Below, piece by piece: positions 26,904 to 36,061 of a stretch of 64,000 nucleotides of DNA (positions are counted from its first letter, which is position 1; every line of letters starts with the position of its first letter). Both the position numbers and the translations under genes were made by a program. The notes below the pieces were generated by a model, which worked only from the letters and a program-made list of their open reading frames with translations, did no database searches and had not been told where the DNA came from. This DNA is from Acetobacter sacchari (GTDB lineage Bacteria > Pseudomonadota > Alphaproteobacteria > Acetobacterales > Acetobacteraceae). The stretch lies in assembly GCF_017377715.1 (NCBI RefSeq), contig NZ_JAFVMF010000010.1, positions 113,938 to 177,937 of the forward strand. The letters run 5' to 3'.

Positions 26904-28071
26904 TGATCGTTCAAGAGAAGCCCAACGCGAGGAACTCGCGAAGCTGCGCGACATGGTCCGTTGTGAAGTGGTTCTGGAAAAGGAGGGCTTCCGGCTTGAC
27001 CGGGAGGCCACGGCGCAACGCTCGGCCAGAAACCTCAAGTTCCGGCGCGGCGAAGGCGAGATCATCATCGTCAATCATGACGGGAAAGGCTGGTGGGACG
27101 CCACAAATCCCGACCAGAGCGCACGCGGCGATGTTTTCAAGCTCATCCAGCATTTCGATCCGTCGAAGAACCTGGGCCACGTCCGGCGCGAATTGCGCGA
27201 CCTTGTCGGGATAGAGCCCAGCTATGAGGTTCGCGAGAGGACCAAACCTGACGCCGGGGCGCAGGACCGGAAACGTGATCCGGCGTGGATGTGGGACCAC
27301 CGCAACCCGCCGCAGGCCGGATCGGCGGCATGGCGTTATCTGTCGGAGCAGCGCGGTCTGCCTGAGCGCGTGCTGGAGGCCGCAGTAAAGCAGAACCTGC
27401 TCCGCGAAGGGCCAAACGGCACGGCGTGGTTCGCCCACCGTGACAACAGCGGCGCATTGAGCGGCATGGAAATGCGCGGCCCCGAGTATCGGGGATTTTC
27501 AACGGGCGGGATCGGAAAACGTCTCTTCCGGTTTGAGGCCGACCCTGGAGCGCCGCCGTCACGCATCGTCGTTGCGGAAGCCGCGATCGATGCGTTGTCG
27601 TTCGCCGCAACGGACAGGTTCGCGCGAAACTCCGTGTATCTGTCCACCGCTGGCGGCATGAGTCCGGAAAGCCTCGCCGAGTTCAGACAGGTCCTCAGCC
27701 TGGCCGCGAAGCAACCCGACAGTCGCCTGATTATCGCGGTCGATAATGATCGCCAGGGCGACCACTACGCGCGGATGTTCACCGCCATTGCTCAGGAGGC
27801 GGGCCTGTGGAGCGGTCGCCTCTCACCGAAGGAGGCCGGGAGCGACTGGAATCAGGTCCTGCGGGCTCGCGGAGGAAAGGACGTCGAGGCCCCGCGCCCT
27901 TTTGGGGAACTGGCGTCGGCCATGGCTCCGGCGCCGACGAAGCCGACCGTAGCGTCGGGGTGGGTCGCTGATCTGGGTGCGCGGAGTGATCAGACGCTCC
28001 ACGCGTCAGTCGCCCTAACGGAACCTGCGGCGCAGCGCAGCGCAGGCGGGCCGACGCCAGGAGGTCGCTAA
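26896..28071 (+). CDS. DUF3991/TOPRIM domain protein
   Basis: 391 residues, starting at a GTG preceded by AAGGAGGGC; the longer frame upstream is not needed. The N-terminal part (WWDATNPDQSARGDVFKLIQ) resembles the DUF3991 region. The TOPRIM fold follows, with VVAEAAIDALSFAA near residue 220 and IIAVDNDRQGDHYARMF near 280. Proteins with this pair are plasmid primase-like or relaxase-associated enzymes. They may make primers on, or otherwise process, the transferred strand. It begins a tightly coupled operon running to 32926. Confidence 0.8.
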   Translation: MADDRSREAQREELAKLRDMVRCEVVLEKEGFRLDREATAQRSARNLKFRRGEGEIIIVNHDGKGWWDATNPDQSARGDVFKLIQHFDPSKNLGHVRRELRDLVGIEPSYEVRERTKPDAGAQDRKRDPAWMWDHRNPPQAGSAAWRYLSEQRGLPERVLEAAVKQNLLREGPNGTAWFAHRDNSGALSGMEMRGPEYRGFSTGGIGKRLFRFEADPGAPPSRIVVAEAAIDALSFAATDRFARNSVYLSTAGGMSPESLAEFRQVLSLAAKQPDSRLIIAVDNDRQGDHYARMFTAIAQEAGLWSGRLSPKEAGSDWNQVLRARGGKDVEAPRPFGELASAMAPAPTKPTVASGWVADLGARSDQTLHASVALTEPAAQRSAGGPTPGGR

Positions 28072-28775
28072 TGTCCAGCGAAACGCACAAACCGCACGAC
28101 GCGGTTCAGAACGACGACGCGCTGGATATCTACGATCTGGCCTGGCGAGAGCGCCTGATCGCCGCATTCAGGCGACATCCCGAAGCCCAGAGGATCTGGG
28201 AGCGTCAGTCGCCAGCCCCGGAGCGCGCGCCCTGTCAGTTCGTGGCCTGTTCGGACGACATGAGTGATCTGGCGGGCCTCGTGATCGGTGGCGACGCGCT
28301 CGATACGACCCAACCCGCCGTGTGGGACACCGGGGGAGGTTTCACCATCCTGACCGAAGACGACTGCATTCTGAGGGTCAACGGATGGATGTCGTCAACA
28401 CTGGAGCAGGTCATCCACGAAACAGAGGAGGCGCACATGAACGCTCATGCCGACACCCATCTCGAAAGCGTCTGCGATCTCATCGTCCTGAAGGCGGGGC
28501 TTGCGCAGATGCTGGATCGTTCTCAGGCGGCGAAAGGCTTTTGGGACATTCACCTCAGACGCCTTGGCGCGGTCGCATGGCCGGAAGGGCCGTTGCCGCA
28601 GTGCCTGGTCCGATTTGACGAGCGCGAGGATCCTCGGCTGGGGCTTGTGATCAGCGGCGCATGGGAAGCCGAGCCGGGGGACTGGGATCTCACACGGCCT
28701 TTCCTCGTCATCTCGACCAATGGCGAGATCCGCCGTTGCGAGAGCTGCCTCGCAGAATCGGTGACGGTCCTGTGA
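28071..28775 (+). CDS. Hypothetical protein in the TOPRIM-UvrD operon
   Basis: 234 residues, coupled to both neighbours by overlapping stop and start codons. Acidic, without membrane segments, with two cysteines at RRCESC near the C-terminus. No family recognised. Its place between a TOPRIM protein and a helicase suggests a DNA-processing accessory. Confidence 0.65.
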   Translation: MSSETHKPHDAVQNDDALDIYDLAWRERLIAAFRRHPEAQRIWERQSPAPERAPCQFVACSDDMSDLAGLVIGGDALDTTQPAVWDTGGGFTILTEDDCILRVNGWMSSTLEQVIHETEEAHMNAHADTHLESVCDLIVLKAGLAQMLDRSQAAKGFWDIHLRRLGAVAWPEGPLPQCLVRFDEREDPRLGLVISGAWEAEPGDWDLTRPFLVISTNGEIRRCESCLAESVTVL

Positions 28776-30826
28776 GCGCGACCCTGCCGATCCCGCCTCG
28801 GCTGGCGCCGATCCTTGATGACCTGACCCCGGCGCAGCGCGCGGCGGCGCTCGCGCTGCGGCACGTTCTGGTGCTGGCCGGAGCGGGAACCGGCAAGACC
28901 AAGACGCTGACCGCCGGCGTCGCAGCCCGCATTGAACTTTATGGGATGGACCCGTCCAGAATCCTGTGCGTCACGTTCACGAACAAGGCGGCCCGAGAGA
29001 TGCGCGAACGCATCACGCTGGTCTGCGGAGAAGGCATGGCCCCGTCCTGGCTTGGGACGTTTCATGCCCTGTGCGCTCGCCAGTTGCGAGCGGAGCCCGA
29101 CGTCGCAAACCTGCGCCCGGGTTTCGACATCCGGGATGCGGACGACACGCTGGGCATGATTCGTCGCCTTGTGAAAGCGACCCCGCGTGAGTTGCTGCCG
29201 CGACCAATGGACGGTGAGCCGGGCGACGCCAGACAGATTGCCGCCATGGCGGAACGTATCTCGCGTCTCAAGGAGGACCTCATCACCCCGGACGCCGCGG
29301 GCCACCATGTCGAGGCGATGATTGCACGCGCGCATGAGCGACGGAGCTTCATCGACGAAGCGGGCTGGCGCTTCGCAGTCGGGTTGTATGGACAGTATCA
29401 GGCGTTGCTGCGCGAGCAGAACGCGGCTGACTTTGCGGATCTGCTGATGTGGCCGACGCTGGCCATGGTCCATAACGAGACATACCGGTATCGCTGGTCA
29501 CGTCGGTTCACGGCCATCCTCGCGGACGAGTATCAGGACGTTAACCGCGCCCAGTTCCTGTGGCTGAAGATGCTGTCGGACGTGTCGGGCGAGCTCTTCT
29601 GCGTCGGCGATGATTCGCAGAGCATCTATTCCTGGCGCGGCGCCAAGGTCGGATTCATCCGTGGCTTCGCGAAGGAGTTTCCTGGCGCCCAGATGTTCAA
29701 GCTCGAAGAGAATTTCCGCTCGACCGGGAATATTCTGGACGCGTCGAACGCCATCATCGCCCATGACCCGTCGCGAATTCCGAAAACGCTCTATACCCGC
29801 AAAGGCGCCGGAAAGCCGATCGAGGTTCTGAATTTCGCTTACGCCAGCGAGGAATCGGACGCCATCGCCGCAGAGATCGGCCGTCGCGCGGCCGCCGGAT
29901 CCCAGTGGCATGACATTGCGGTGATCTATCGTCAGAACCGTCTGAGCCGCGCGATTGAGGAGGCATTGATCCAGGCCCGTGTTCCTTATGAGATCGTGGG
30001 TGACGTGGGTTTCTATCAGCGCGTGGCCGTGAAGGACGCCCTCGCTCTGGTCTCTCTTTCCGCCCGCCCTGACGATCGTCAGTCCGACGAGGCCTTCCGG
30101 CGTGTCGCGAACCGACCGACACGCGGTCTGGGGGCCAAAGGTCTTGGCGCCGTGGAGATAGTCGCGCGCGAGCGCGATCTGTCGCTCTTTGCGGCGGTGC
30201 GAGAGACGCATCTCTCTCAGAAGGCGGCGGCGGCGCTGACGGAGTTCGAGCGCGTGGTACGTGACATCGGGGCGCGGGAAGGAATCACCGTTGGCGAAAA
30301 AATGCGGCTGCTTCTTGAGGACACGGGTTACTATGCGATGCTTCGCGCCGATGACAGCGAAGACGCCAAAACCCAGTTGGAAAACCTCGCTGAGCTGGCT
30401 GAGGTTGCGGACCGATATCGCAAGGTCGAGCATCTGATGGAGCACGCCGCGCTGGCGTCGGGGGCTCCCGGAGAAAAGGGGCGGGACCGTGTGCAGCTTC
30501 TGACGATGCACAGGGCGAAAGGACTTGAATTCCGCCATGTGTTTCTTCCCGCATGGGAGGAAAATCTGTTTCCCGGCTCCAATACGCGAAACTTCGATGA
30601 AGAGCGCAGACTGGCCTATGTGGCCCTGACGCGCGCCATGGAACAGGCGACGGTCAGCTCCTGCGACTATCGCCAGAGGACGTCGAGCGTGCCGTCGCGC
30701 TTCCTCGACGATATTCCGGAAGATAATCGCGTGAAGCGATGGAACTGGCAGACCGGCGCAGCCACAACAGCGAGCGGCAATGCCTGGGCGCAGACGCTGC
30801 GAGAGATGGACGCGCTGGGTCTGTGA
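28772..30826 (+). CDS. UvrD/Rep-family ATP-dependent helicase
   Basis: 684 residues. The superfamily 1A order is visible: AQRAAALA and LAGAGTGKTKTL (motif I), FTNKAAREMRER (Ia), LADEYQDVN (II), VGDDSQSIYSWRGA (III), ENFRS (IV), LLTMHRAKGLEFRHVFL (V) and EERRLAYVALTRA (VI). It unwinds DNA 3' to 5'. I chose the GTG that overlaps the previous stop (GTGA), because conserved sequence starts ~20 residues later. A plasmid-borne copy next to TOPRIM and ssb fits a role in replication or repair of the incoming strand. Confidence 0.92.
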   Translation: MSATLPIPPRLAPILDDLTPAQRAAALALRHVLVLAGAGTGKTKTLTAGVAARIELYGMDPSRILCVTFTNKAAREMRERITLVCGEGMAPSWLGTFHALCARQLRAEPDVANLRPGFDIRDADDTLGMIRRLVKATPRELLPRPMDGEPGDARQIAAMAERISRLKEDLITPDAAGHHVEAMIARAHERRSFIDEAGWRFAVGLYGQYQALLREQNAADFADLLMWPTLAMVHNETYRYRWSRRFTAILADEYQDVNRAQFLWLKMLSDVSGELFCVGDDSQSIYSWRGAKVGFIRGFAKEFPGAQMFKLEENFRSTGNILDASNAIIAHDPSRIPKTLYTRKGAGKPIEVLNFAYASEESDAIAAEIGRRAAAGSQWHDIAVIYRQNRLSRAIEEALIQARVPYEIVGDVGFYQRVAVKDALALVSLSARPDDRQSDEAFRRVANRPTRGLGAKGLGAVEIVARERDLSLFAAVRETHLSQKAAAALTEFERVVRDIGAREGITVGEKMRLLLEDTGYYAMLRADDSEDAKTQLENLAELAEVADRYRKVEHLMEHAALASGAPGEKGRDRVQLLTMHRAKGLEFRHVFLPAWEENLFPGSNTRNFDEERRLAYVALTRAMEQATVSSCDYRQRTSSVPSRFLDDIPEDNRVKRWNWQTGAATTASGNAWAQTLREMDALGL

Positions 30827-31044
30827 TGTTTGAGGCAAGTTCTGCTTCTGAGGTCAGGAGAGATCATGATCACGAGCCAGCGGGACGGAGCTGGGCTCAT
30901 CGCTGTCGCGTGTGCGGCAATGGCGCCGCCTTTGGCGCCTATCAACGTAACGGGGATACGGAATGGTTCTGTGGCGAACACCGGCGTCTGATGCGCCCGG
31001 TCGCGATGCCGCCCATGCCGCGAACGGGCGCGCGCGGATCATGA
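30826..31044 (+). CDS. Small zinc-binding-type protein
   Basis: 72 residues with CRVCGNGAAFG and WFCGEHRRL, a C-x2-C...C-x2-H arrangement. The ATG shares a base with the helicase stop (TGATG) and its own stop overlaps the nuclease start by four bases. No named family. Confidence 0.6.
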   Translation: MFEASSASEVRRDHDHEPAGRSWAHRCRVCGNGAAFGAYQRNGDTEWFCGEHRRLMRPVAMPPMPRTGARGS

Positions 31045-31928
31045 AGTCGAGGCGGTGCTGGCTTCTGTCGATGGTCGTGGGGCTCACTACGCTGGGCCTT
31101 GGGTCCGGGGCTTACGGGAAGGAAGCGTGTTCAGACCTTTTTTACGAAGGGAGGATGCCGGTTCTCGGCGGCGAGTTCGGACATGGACGTGTTCTGTGCA
31201 ACAGGGCTTATGCCGCGATGGACTCGGACGTCTCGCGAGGACCGATCTGGTCGGCGGAGCTGCTGGTCGAGGAAAATCTTGAGGTGGCGGCGAGAACGAA
31301 GCGGGAAGGCCATTTTTATCCGGACGCCCGTCTTCCCTATGGCGATCGTGGCGAGTTGGAGGACTGGAAGCACAGCGGCTGGGATCGCGGGCATCTTTCC
31401 CCCTCGGGTGATTTCGCCGGCGTCGACATCCAGGAGGAGTCATACGCGCTCTCCAATGTGGTGCCGCAGGCTGCCGGTCTGAATCGCGGGGCATGGGAGG
31501 GGATCGAGAGCGCCGTGCGCGGTCTCGCGAACGCCGAAGGCGAAATCTACGTCGTCACCGGGGTTCTGTTTCCTCAAGGGCTTCTGCGGCGTCGTGTCGG
31601 TCCGGACGGGGTCATGGTCCCGTCGGGCATGTGGAAGGCCGTGTTCGATCCCGTCGCGGGCGGGGCTGCAGTGTATGTCTGTTCCAACGTCGACCAGCCG
31701 GATTGCAAGGTCGTGTCTCTTGCGGTGCTCGCGCACTGGGCGGGGATCGACGTGTTTCCGGGGCTTCCGGACGCGGTGAAACAGCACGTCATGCCGATGC
31801 CCGCCATCGAAGAGAGTCCCTATGCCGCAAGCGTTCGCGAGGCGCAGTCACGGGCGGGCGGGTTTGACTGGAACGATCGCCGAGCCCGCGAAGTCCTGCG
31901 CATGTTGCAGAAGGCGTTGGGGCGGTGA
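31041..31928 (+). CDS. Secreted DNA/RNA non-specific endonuclease (NucA/EndoG type)
   Basis: 295 residues. An N-terminal signal peptide (CWLLSMVVGLTTLGLGSGAYG) targets the periplasm or outside. The beta-beta-alpha-metal motif DRGHLSPSGDF is near residue 116, SNVVPQAAGLNRGAWEGIE near 140 gives the metal-binding Asn, and VVTGVLF near 170 is typical. It should cut both strands of DNA, and RNA, with Mg2+. It is odd inside an operon of cytoplasmic DNA enzymes. On conjugative plasmids a periplasmic nuclease could remove competing DNA. Confidence 0.85.
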   Translation: MKSRRCWLLSMVVGLTTLGLGSGAYGKEACSDLFYEGRMPVLGGEFGHGRVLCNRAYAAMDSDVSRGPIWSAELLVEENLEVAARTKREGHFYPDARLPYGDRGELEDWKHSGWDRGHLSPSGDFAGVDIQEESYALSNVVPQAAGLNRGAWEGIESAVRGLANAEGEIYVVTGVLFPQGLLRRRVGPDGVMVPSGMWKAVFDPVAGGAAVYVCSNVDQPDCKVVSLAVLAHWAGIDVFPGLPDAVKQHVMPMPAIEESPYAASVREAQSRAGGFDWNDRRAREVLRMLQKALGR

Positions 31929-32926
31929 TTTACGGTATTTTCAAATATTGGAACGGAGCGTTTGTTGTGAACCTGTATAGGTCATCCTTTATTGCCGGTT
32001 GGGCTTTTTTTCTTTCGAACACATCTGTTTTCGCTTCGGTTCCTGTTGTTCAGGTGCAGTGGAACAACGGTCCCGTCAGCGTCATAGTGCCGGCAGTCCA
32101 TGCGCCTGTGGAAGGCGTGACGGCTCCCGCCGAAGAGATATTCAAGAACAAGAGAATATTTCTTAGGGAAGGGATGAAAACTGAGGATGTTCCGAAACTC
32201 GCGAGCAGCGGCGTCGATCCTTCCGCCGGGAAACCGAACTGGATGGGACAACTGGCTTTTGCCCGTTGGACGAACGATTTCAGCATCCCATTGCTGGCGA
32301 AAGCATTGTCTCTCCACGCTGGTTGCTTCACGCGATTGGGTCAGCAATTGACGGGAAAACCCCAGGCGTCCGAAAAGTACATTCCTGCGGCCGCGATGAT
32401 GGTGAAAACGGCGAGCATGGCGTTGGTAATCGTCGAGACGCCATGTCCGGCGCCAGATGGCCTCTCCCGTGATGCTCGCGTGAACATCGAGGCTGCGAAA
32501 GCGGGTCTGAAGCCGGTATGGCTGGAAAACCCTGTCGAATACAAAAGGACCGAGGATCAAATTCCTGATGCAGCCTATAGCGAAGCCCTTGCCAGGGATC
32601 TGAGGGAGATCGGCGATAATACGGTGACCAACGAGACGGTCGAGGTTCTTGAAAAAAGTGGCGACTTTGACGGATGGGATCGCATGATGCGTGATCGCGC
32701 CAGGACGCCGGCGCTGTCTGCGATGACGCATTACATGGTCGACGAGCGCACCACGGAAATGGTAAACCACATGGAGCCCTATCTTCGGGATGGAGGCGCG
32801 GTCGTTCTTGTCGGCATGGGCCATCTTGGCGGCGAAACCGGGGTGTTGTCCCAGTTGCGGCGCGATCATTTCACGGTGAAAACCGTCGAAGCGCCCGACG
32901 ACGCCGGTGTGGCGCCAGGCAAGTAG
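31925..32926 (+). CDS. TraB/GumN-family protein
   Basis: 333 residues. A signal-like hydrophobic stretch near residues 20-38 is followed by the family pattern: an N-terminal strand region and a C-terminal VVLVGMGHLGGETGVLSQL, the conserved GxGH-LxGxxG loop. The family is related to metal-dependent proteases (Tiki type), but substrates are mostly unknown. The GTG at 31925 overlaps the nuclease stop; a GTG at 31967 is an alternative. It is the last long gene of the operon. Confidence 0.7.
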   Translation: MIYGIFKYWNGAFVVNLYRSSFIAGWAFFLSNTSVFASVPVVQVQWNNGPVSVIVPAVHAPVEGVTAPAEEIFKNKRIFLREGMKTEDVPKLASSGVDPSAGKPNWMGQLAFARWTNDFSIPLLAKALSLHAGCFTRLGQQLTGKPQASEKYIPAAAMMVKTASMALVIVETPCPAPDGLSRDARVNIEAAKAGLKPVWLENPVEYKRTEDQIPDAAYSEALARDLREIGDNTVTNETVEVLEKSGDFDGWDRMMRDRARTPALSAMTHYMVDERTTEMVNHMEPYLRDGGAVVLVGMGHLGGETGVLSQLRRDHFTVKTVEAPDDAGVAPGK

Positions 32927-32952
32927 CCAGAGGAAACTTCAGGAAAGTCTCT

Positions 32953-33090
32953 ATGATTGATGTATCTCACATCCAGACTGGCGGGCTGGTGACATTTACC
33001 GTTGCGCTTCTCGGCGCCATGATTTCGGGAGCGGCGGTTGGCATGTGGCTGGGGCTCCGTGGTACGTGGCGGCGATCACATACGCCTTGA
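32953..33090 (+). CDS. Small membrane protein
   Basis: 45 residues, one membrane helix (VTFTVALLGAMISGAAVGMWLGL) and a basic tail. A weak ribosome site, AGGAAAG, lies upstream. No family recognised. Confidence 0.5.
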   Translation: MIDVSHIQTGGLVTFTVALLGAMISGAAVGMWLGLRGTWRRSHTP

Positions 33091-33102
33091 CTCTGAAAGT
33101 CC

Positions 33103-33117
33103 GTTCTATATTTGTTC
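33103..33117 (+). promoter_or_regulatory. LexA/SOS box upstream of umuDC
   Basis: GTTC-TATATTT-GTTC is an exact match to the alphaproteobacterial LexA site GTTC-N7-GTTC. It lies 78 bp before umuD, so the pair should be induced by DNA damage, or by single-stranded DNA during transfer. An inverted repeat GCGTCAC...GTGACGC follows at about 33145-33175. Confidence 0.75.
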
Positions 33118-33194
33118 CGCATTGGCGGACCCCCAACTTCCCAGCGTCACGCGGGTCACGCCGTGTCGTGTGACGCCTATCGGGTTGGGTCATC

Positions 33195-33575
33195 ATGTCT
33201 GGATATGCGGGAGACCGTACGACCGGGTTTGCGTCTCCTGCGGCGGACGACATCGAAGGTCCGATAGATCTTTCTGAGGCGCTGGATCTGCGCCGTCCCA
33301 GTCGATACCCGGTTCGCGTTTCAGGGGCGACGTTCGCCGCGCGCGGCATTTTGCCCGATGACGTGCTGGTCGTGGACACATCGGTTACGGCCGTTCATGG
33401 CTCGCTTGTCGTGGCGTCCGTTGCCGGACGCTCGATGCTGGCTGAACTGCGCAAGACAGGCCGCCGCTGGCATCTCCATTCCGGCGATGGCTGTCGTCCG
33501 CCCGTGGAGGTCGCCGAATCGTCCGATGTGGAGATATGGGCGGCTGTAACGGGCGTCGTGCGTCTGGTTGTCTGA
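33195..33575 (+). CDS. umuD: UmuD homologue lacking the usual catalytic residues
   Basis: 126 residues. The family outline is kept: GFASPAADDIE before the core, VRVSGATFAARGILPDDVLVVD, and HGSLVVASVAGRSMLAEL. In active UmuD the first core reads SGDSM with the nucleophilic Ser, and a Lys sits in the V-K-R-L position of the second. Here they are SGATF and LAEL, so both catalytic residues appear to be missing. It could still bind the polymerase as a structural partner. The N-terminus is shorter than usual. It is coupled to umuC by TGATG. Confidence 0.75.
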   Translation: MSGYAGDRTTGFASPAADDIEGPIDLSEALDLRRPSRYPVRVSGATFAARGILPDDVLVVDTSVTAVHGSLVVASVAGRSMLAELRKTGRRWHLHSGDGCRPPVEVAESSDVEIWAAVTGVVRLVV

Positions 33576-34831
33576 TGCCAGTCTTCGGTCTGATTGACGC
33601 CAACTCGTTCTATTGCTCCTGCCAGCGCGCGTTTGACCCGGCGCTCAAGCGGCGCCCGGTAGTCGTGCTCAGCAATAACGACGGCTGCGCCATTGCGCGC
33701 ACCAAAGAGGCCAAGGCGCTTGGGATCAAGATGGGCGACGCGTGGCACCTGATCCGCAAAGACCGCAAGCTGGCTGGCGTGGAATGGCTGTCGAGCAATT
33801 ACCCGCTCTACGCCGATATGAGCCGGCGCGTGTTCGAGGTGCTGACGGATCTCGTTCCGCGGGTAGAGCCATACTCGATCGACGAGATGTTCCTCGACCT
33901 CTCGGGAATCAACGATCTTGAGAGCCTGTGCGTCAAGTTACGACAGGACGTCAGCCAGATCACCAAAATTCCGACATGCGTCGGCTGGGGACCGACGAAG
34001 ACCATCGCCAAACTGGCTAACGCGATCGCCAAAGACCGGCCGGAGCTTGAGGGCGTGTGCGATCTGACGGGCGCCGGCGCACGCGAGCGATATTATCGCA
34101 ATCTCGACGTCGGCGAGGTTTGGGGGATCGGTCGCCGCTCAGTCGAAAAGCTGCACGCCTCGAACATCCGGACAATCAGCCACTATGTCGACGCGGACGA
34201 AAAGCTGATCCGCGCGATCAGCGGGATCCTGGGCGAGCGGATACAAAGCGAGCTGCGGGGCGATTCATGTCTTCGGCTGTCCGATATGGCGCCCCAGCGG
34301 CAGGGCGTATCGTGCACGCGGTCATTTGGGCGGCCGATCACTGAGCCCGAAGAGATGCGCGAGGCAGTCTGCGGTTTCGCCACGCGAGCAGCTGAAAAAC
34401 TGCGGGGAGAGGGACTGGAAGGCGGACACATCGCAGTCTTCATCCAGACCAGCCCACATGCGCGCCAATGGGGCTGGTATTCCGGCCAACGCGCCCTGTC
34501 TATCCCTGCGACGAACGACACGCTCGTGATGGTCCGGCACGCAACGCGCCTGCTCCGTGAGATATGGCGCCCTGGATATCGGTATATCAAAGCGGGCGTC
34601 CATCTCACGGATCTTTCCCCAGATGGCGCGCAGGCGTCGTTGCTGGAACCGAGAAACATGGCGGCAGAGAGCGCGATGCGCGCCATGGACGAGATCAACC
34701 AGCGTTATGGCAAACAGGTTTTGCGCCCGGCCAGTATCGGCGTGAACAGAAACTGGAGCCCGAGACAGAACATGCTCTCCCCGAGATACACGACAAAACT
34801 AGCGGAAATCATGGTCGCGGGGACTTTCTAA
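33575..34831 (+). CDS. umuC: Y-family translesion polymerase UmuC
   Basis: 418 residues. FGLIDANSFYCSCQRAFDP at the N-terminus supplies the first catalytic Asp. SNNDGCAIARTKEAKALG and YSIDEMFLDLSGI (Asp-Glu pair near residue 104) follow, then the little-finger domain and the UmuC-type C-terminus. It copies damaged DNA at the price of mutations. An SOS box lies before the operon. Confidence 0.93.
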   Translation: MPVFGLIDANSFYCSCQRAFDPALKRRPVVVLSNNDGCAIARTKEAKALGIKMGDAWHLIRKDRKLAGVEWLSSNYPLYADMSRRVFEVLTDLVPRVEPYSIDEMFLDLSGINDLESLCVKLRQDVSQITKIPTCVGWGPTKTIAKLANAIAKDRPELEGVCDLTGAGARERYYRNLDVGEVWGIGRRSVEKLHASNIRTISHYVDADEKLIRAISGILGERIQSELRGDSCLRLSDMAPQRQGVSCTRSFGRPITEPEEMREAVCGFATRAAEKLRGEGLEGGHIAVFIQTSPHARQWGWYSGQRALSIPATNDTLVMVRHATRLLREIWRPGYRYIKAGVHLTDLSPDGAQASLLEPRNMAAESAMRAMDEINQRYGKQVLRPASIGVNRNWSPRQNMLSPRYTTKLAEIMVAGTF

Positions 34832-34835
34832 TCGA

Positions 34836-35294
34836 TTAGCCGGCGAAAAAATCTGTTTTTCGTTTGCGTTCTCTCCGTGCGCCCCTGAAGCGATCGCCCA
34901 ACGTCCTCGCAAGTTTGTACATCAGGTAGAAGACCGCGAGTATGGTCACCAACCCGCCCCAGACTGCGGCCATCGTCAGACCCAACATGAGCCGGTGCGC
35001 CTGCTCCGGGTGAAGCGCCATTTCGCACAGATCGAACTGGGCGTTCGTCTGCACGGTCGAGGGGAGAACGGAGCCGCGCGCGTTCCTGGTTCCGATGGGC
35101 TCCAGAGGCAACCAGGCGCGACAGGCCTCAGCCATGGCGTGCGTACGATCAAGCAACGCCTGGGAAGGCGGCATGGTCGGCGGACGCTCCAGAACCTCAG
35201 GCTGAAGCGGTGGCTCCGCAAGAGCGGCAGTCGGCGCTGCGCATACAAGACTGAGAGCGAGCGGGAGAAAAATAGAGCGAAGGCGATAGTTCAT
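34836..35294 (-). CDS. Exported/membrane protein of the transfer region
   Basis: 152 residues, starting at the ATG after GAAAGGACG. A signal peptide (FLPLALSLVCAAPTAALA) and a second hydrophobic helix near the C-terminus (LTMAAVWGGLVTILAVFYLMY), followed by a basic tail, suggest a bitopic inner-membrane protein with a periplasmic middle. No family recognised. Copies of the dispersed motif lie just upstream. Confidence 0.6.
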   Translation of the reverse strand: MNYRLRSIFLPLALSLVCAAPTAALAEPPLQPEVLERPPTMPPSQALLDRTHAMAEACRAWLPLEPIGTRNARGSVLPSTVQTNAQFDLCEMALHPEQAHRLMLGLTMAAVWGGLVTILAVFYLMYKLARTLGDRFRGARRERKRKTDFFAG

Positions 35295-35330
35295 GATGTT
35301 CGTCCTTTCGAACGAACCTTGAGCCTCCCT

Positions 35331-35400
35331 CATGCGACGGGATCGTCTTTTTCTTGAATCTCTCAGACGTGTCTTTTTCGTCTCATCATGCGGGCGGACG
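35331..35400. promoter_or_regulatory. Two motif half-copies between divergent genes
   Basis: CATGCGACGGGATC (35331-35344) and TTCGTCTCATCATGCGGG (35378-35395) resemble the GTCGCATSATG motif in opposite orientations. They lie between the minus-strand gene starting at 35294 and the plus-strand gene at 35430, so they could act on both. Confidence 0.5.
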
Positions 35401-35429
35401 ATGGCTGCTTACAGAAAGGAGACAGAACC

Positions 35430-36044
35430 GTGACAACGCACAGGGCCGCTCCGGTGGAGAGCGTTCAGCCCCGCTATGATCCAGGGATCAGTGGCGAGCA
35501 TCTGATGCTCGAGGAGGCGTCCACTGCCGAGGTGACCTTTCGCGTCCCCGGATGTCCCGAGACCAGAGCCCGCTATAGGCAGGTTGCGCAGGACGGGGAG
35601 GGGCCGGTGCCTCATCCACGGTTTCGTGACGGATGGCGGCTGCACGTCGACATTCTTGGCGAGCGACGACGCATCGTCGACGGCAGCGTGTTCTTCCGTC
35701 TCTTTCGCGGCGAGGACCAGATCACGCGGCCGTTTCTGATCGGGTTGATGACGTGGGAGGAGGATATGAGGCTCGGCGCGCTGGTGACAGCGGCAATGCT
35801 GGGCTCTCTGGCCTACGAGCAGGGGAAGATCGATCCGACGGACAGTCCTGAAGAAATTCACAAAACCGGCCTTCTGCCGCAACTCATCACGCTGAAGTCC
35901 AACACGCCCCATGGCCTGCGCCCGGACGAAGCGCCCTATCTCAGGGAGCTGCTCCTTGAAATTGCCGCCTCCCTGATGGAGGAGGTCAAAAGAAGGGTCG
36001 GGGAGATTGCGCCGCCGCCGCCCGCCGTCAAGTTTTGCCTTTGA
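35430..36044 (+). CDS. Hypothetical protein
   Basis: 204 residues, from a GTG with the site AAAGGAGA; the ATG at 35388 lies inside the putative operator and is less likely. Cytoplasmic in composition. A proline run (PPPPA) precedes the C-terminus. No family recognised. Confidence 0.6.
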   Translation: MTTHRAAPVESVQPRYDPGISGEHLMLEEASTAEVTFRVPGCPETRARYRQVAQDGEGPVPHPRFRDGWRLHVDILGERRRIVDGSVFFRLFRGEDQITRPFLIGLMTWEEDMRLGALVTAAMLGSLAYEQGKIDPTDSPEEIHKTGLLPQLITLKSNTPHGLRPDEAPYLRELLLEIAASLMEEVKRRVGEIAPPPPAVKFCL

Positions 36045-36061
36045 TACAGGAGATATGCCTC

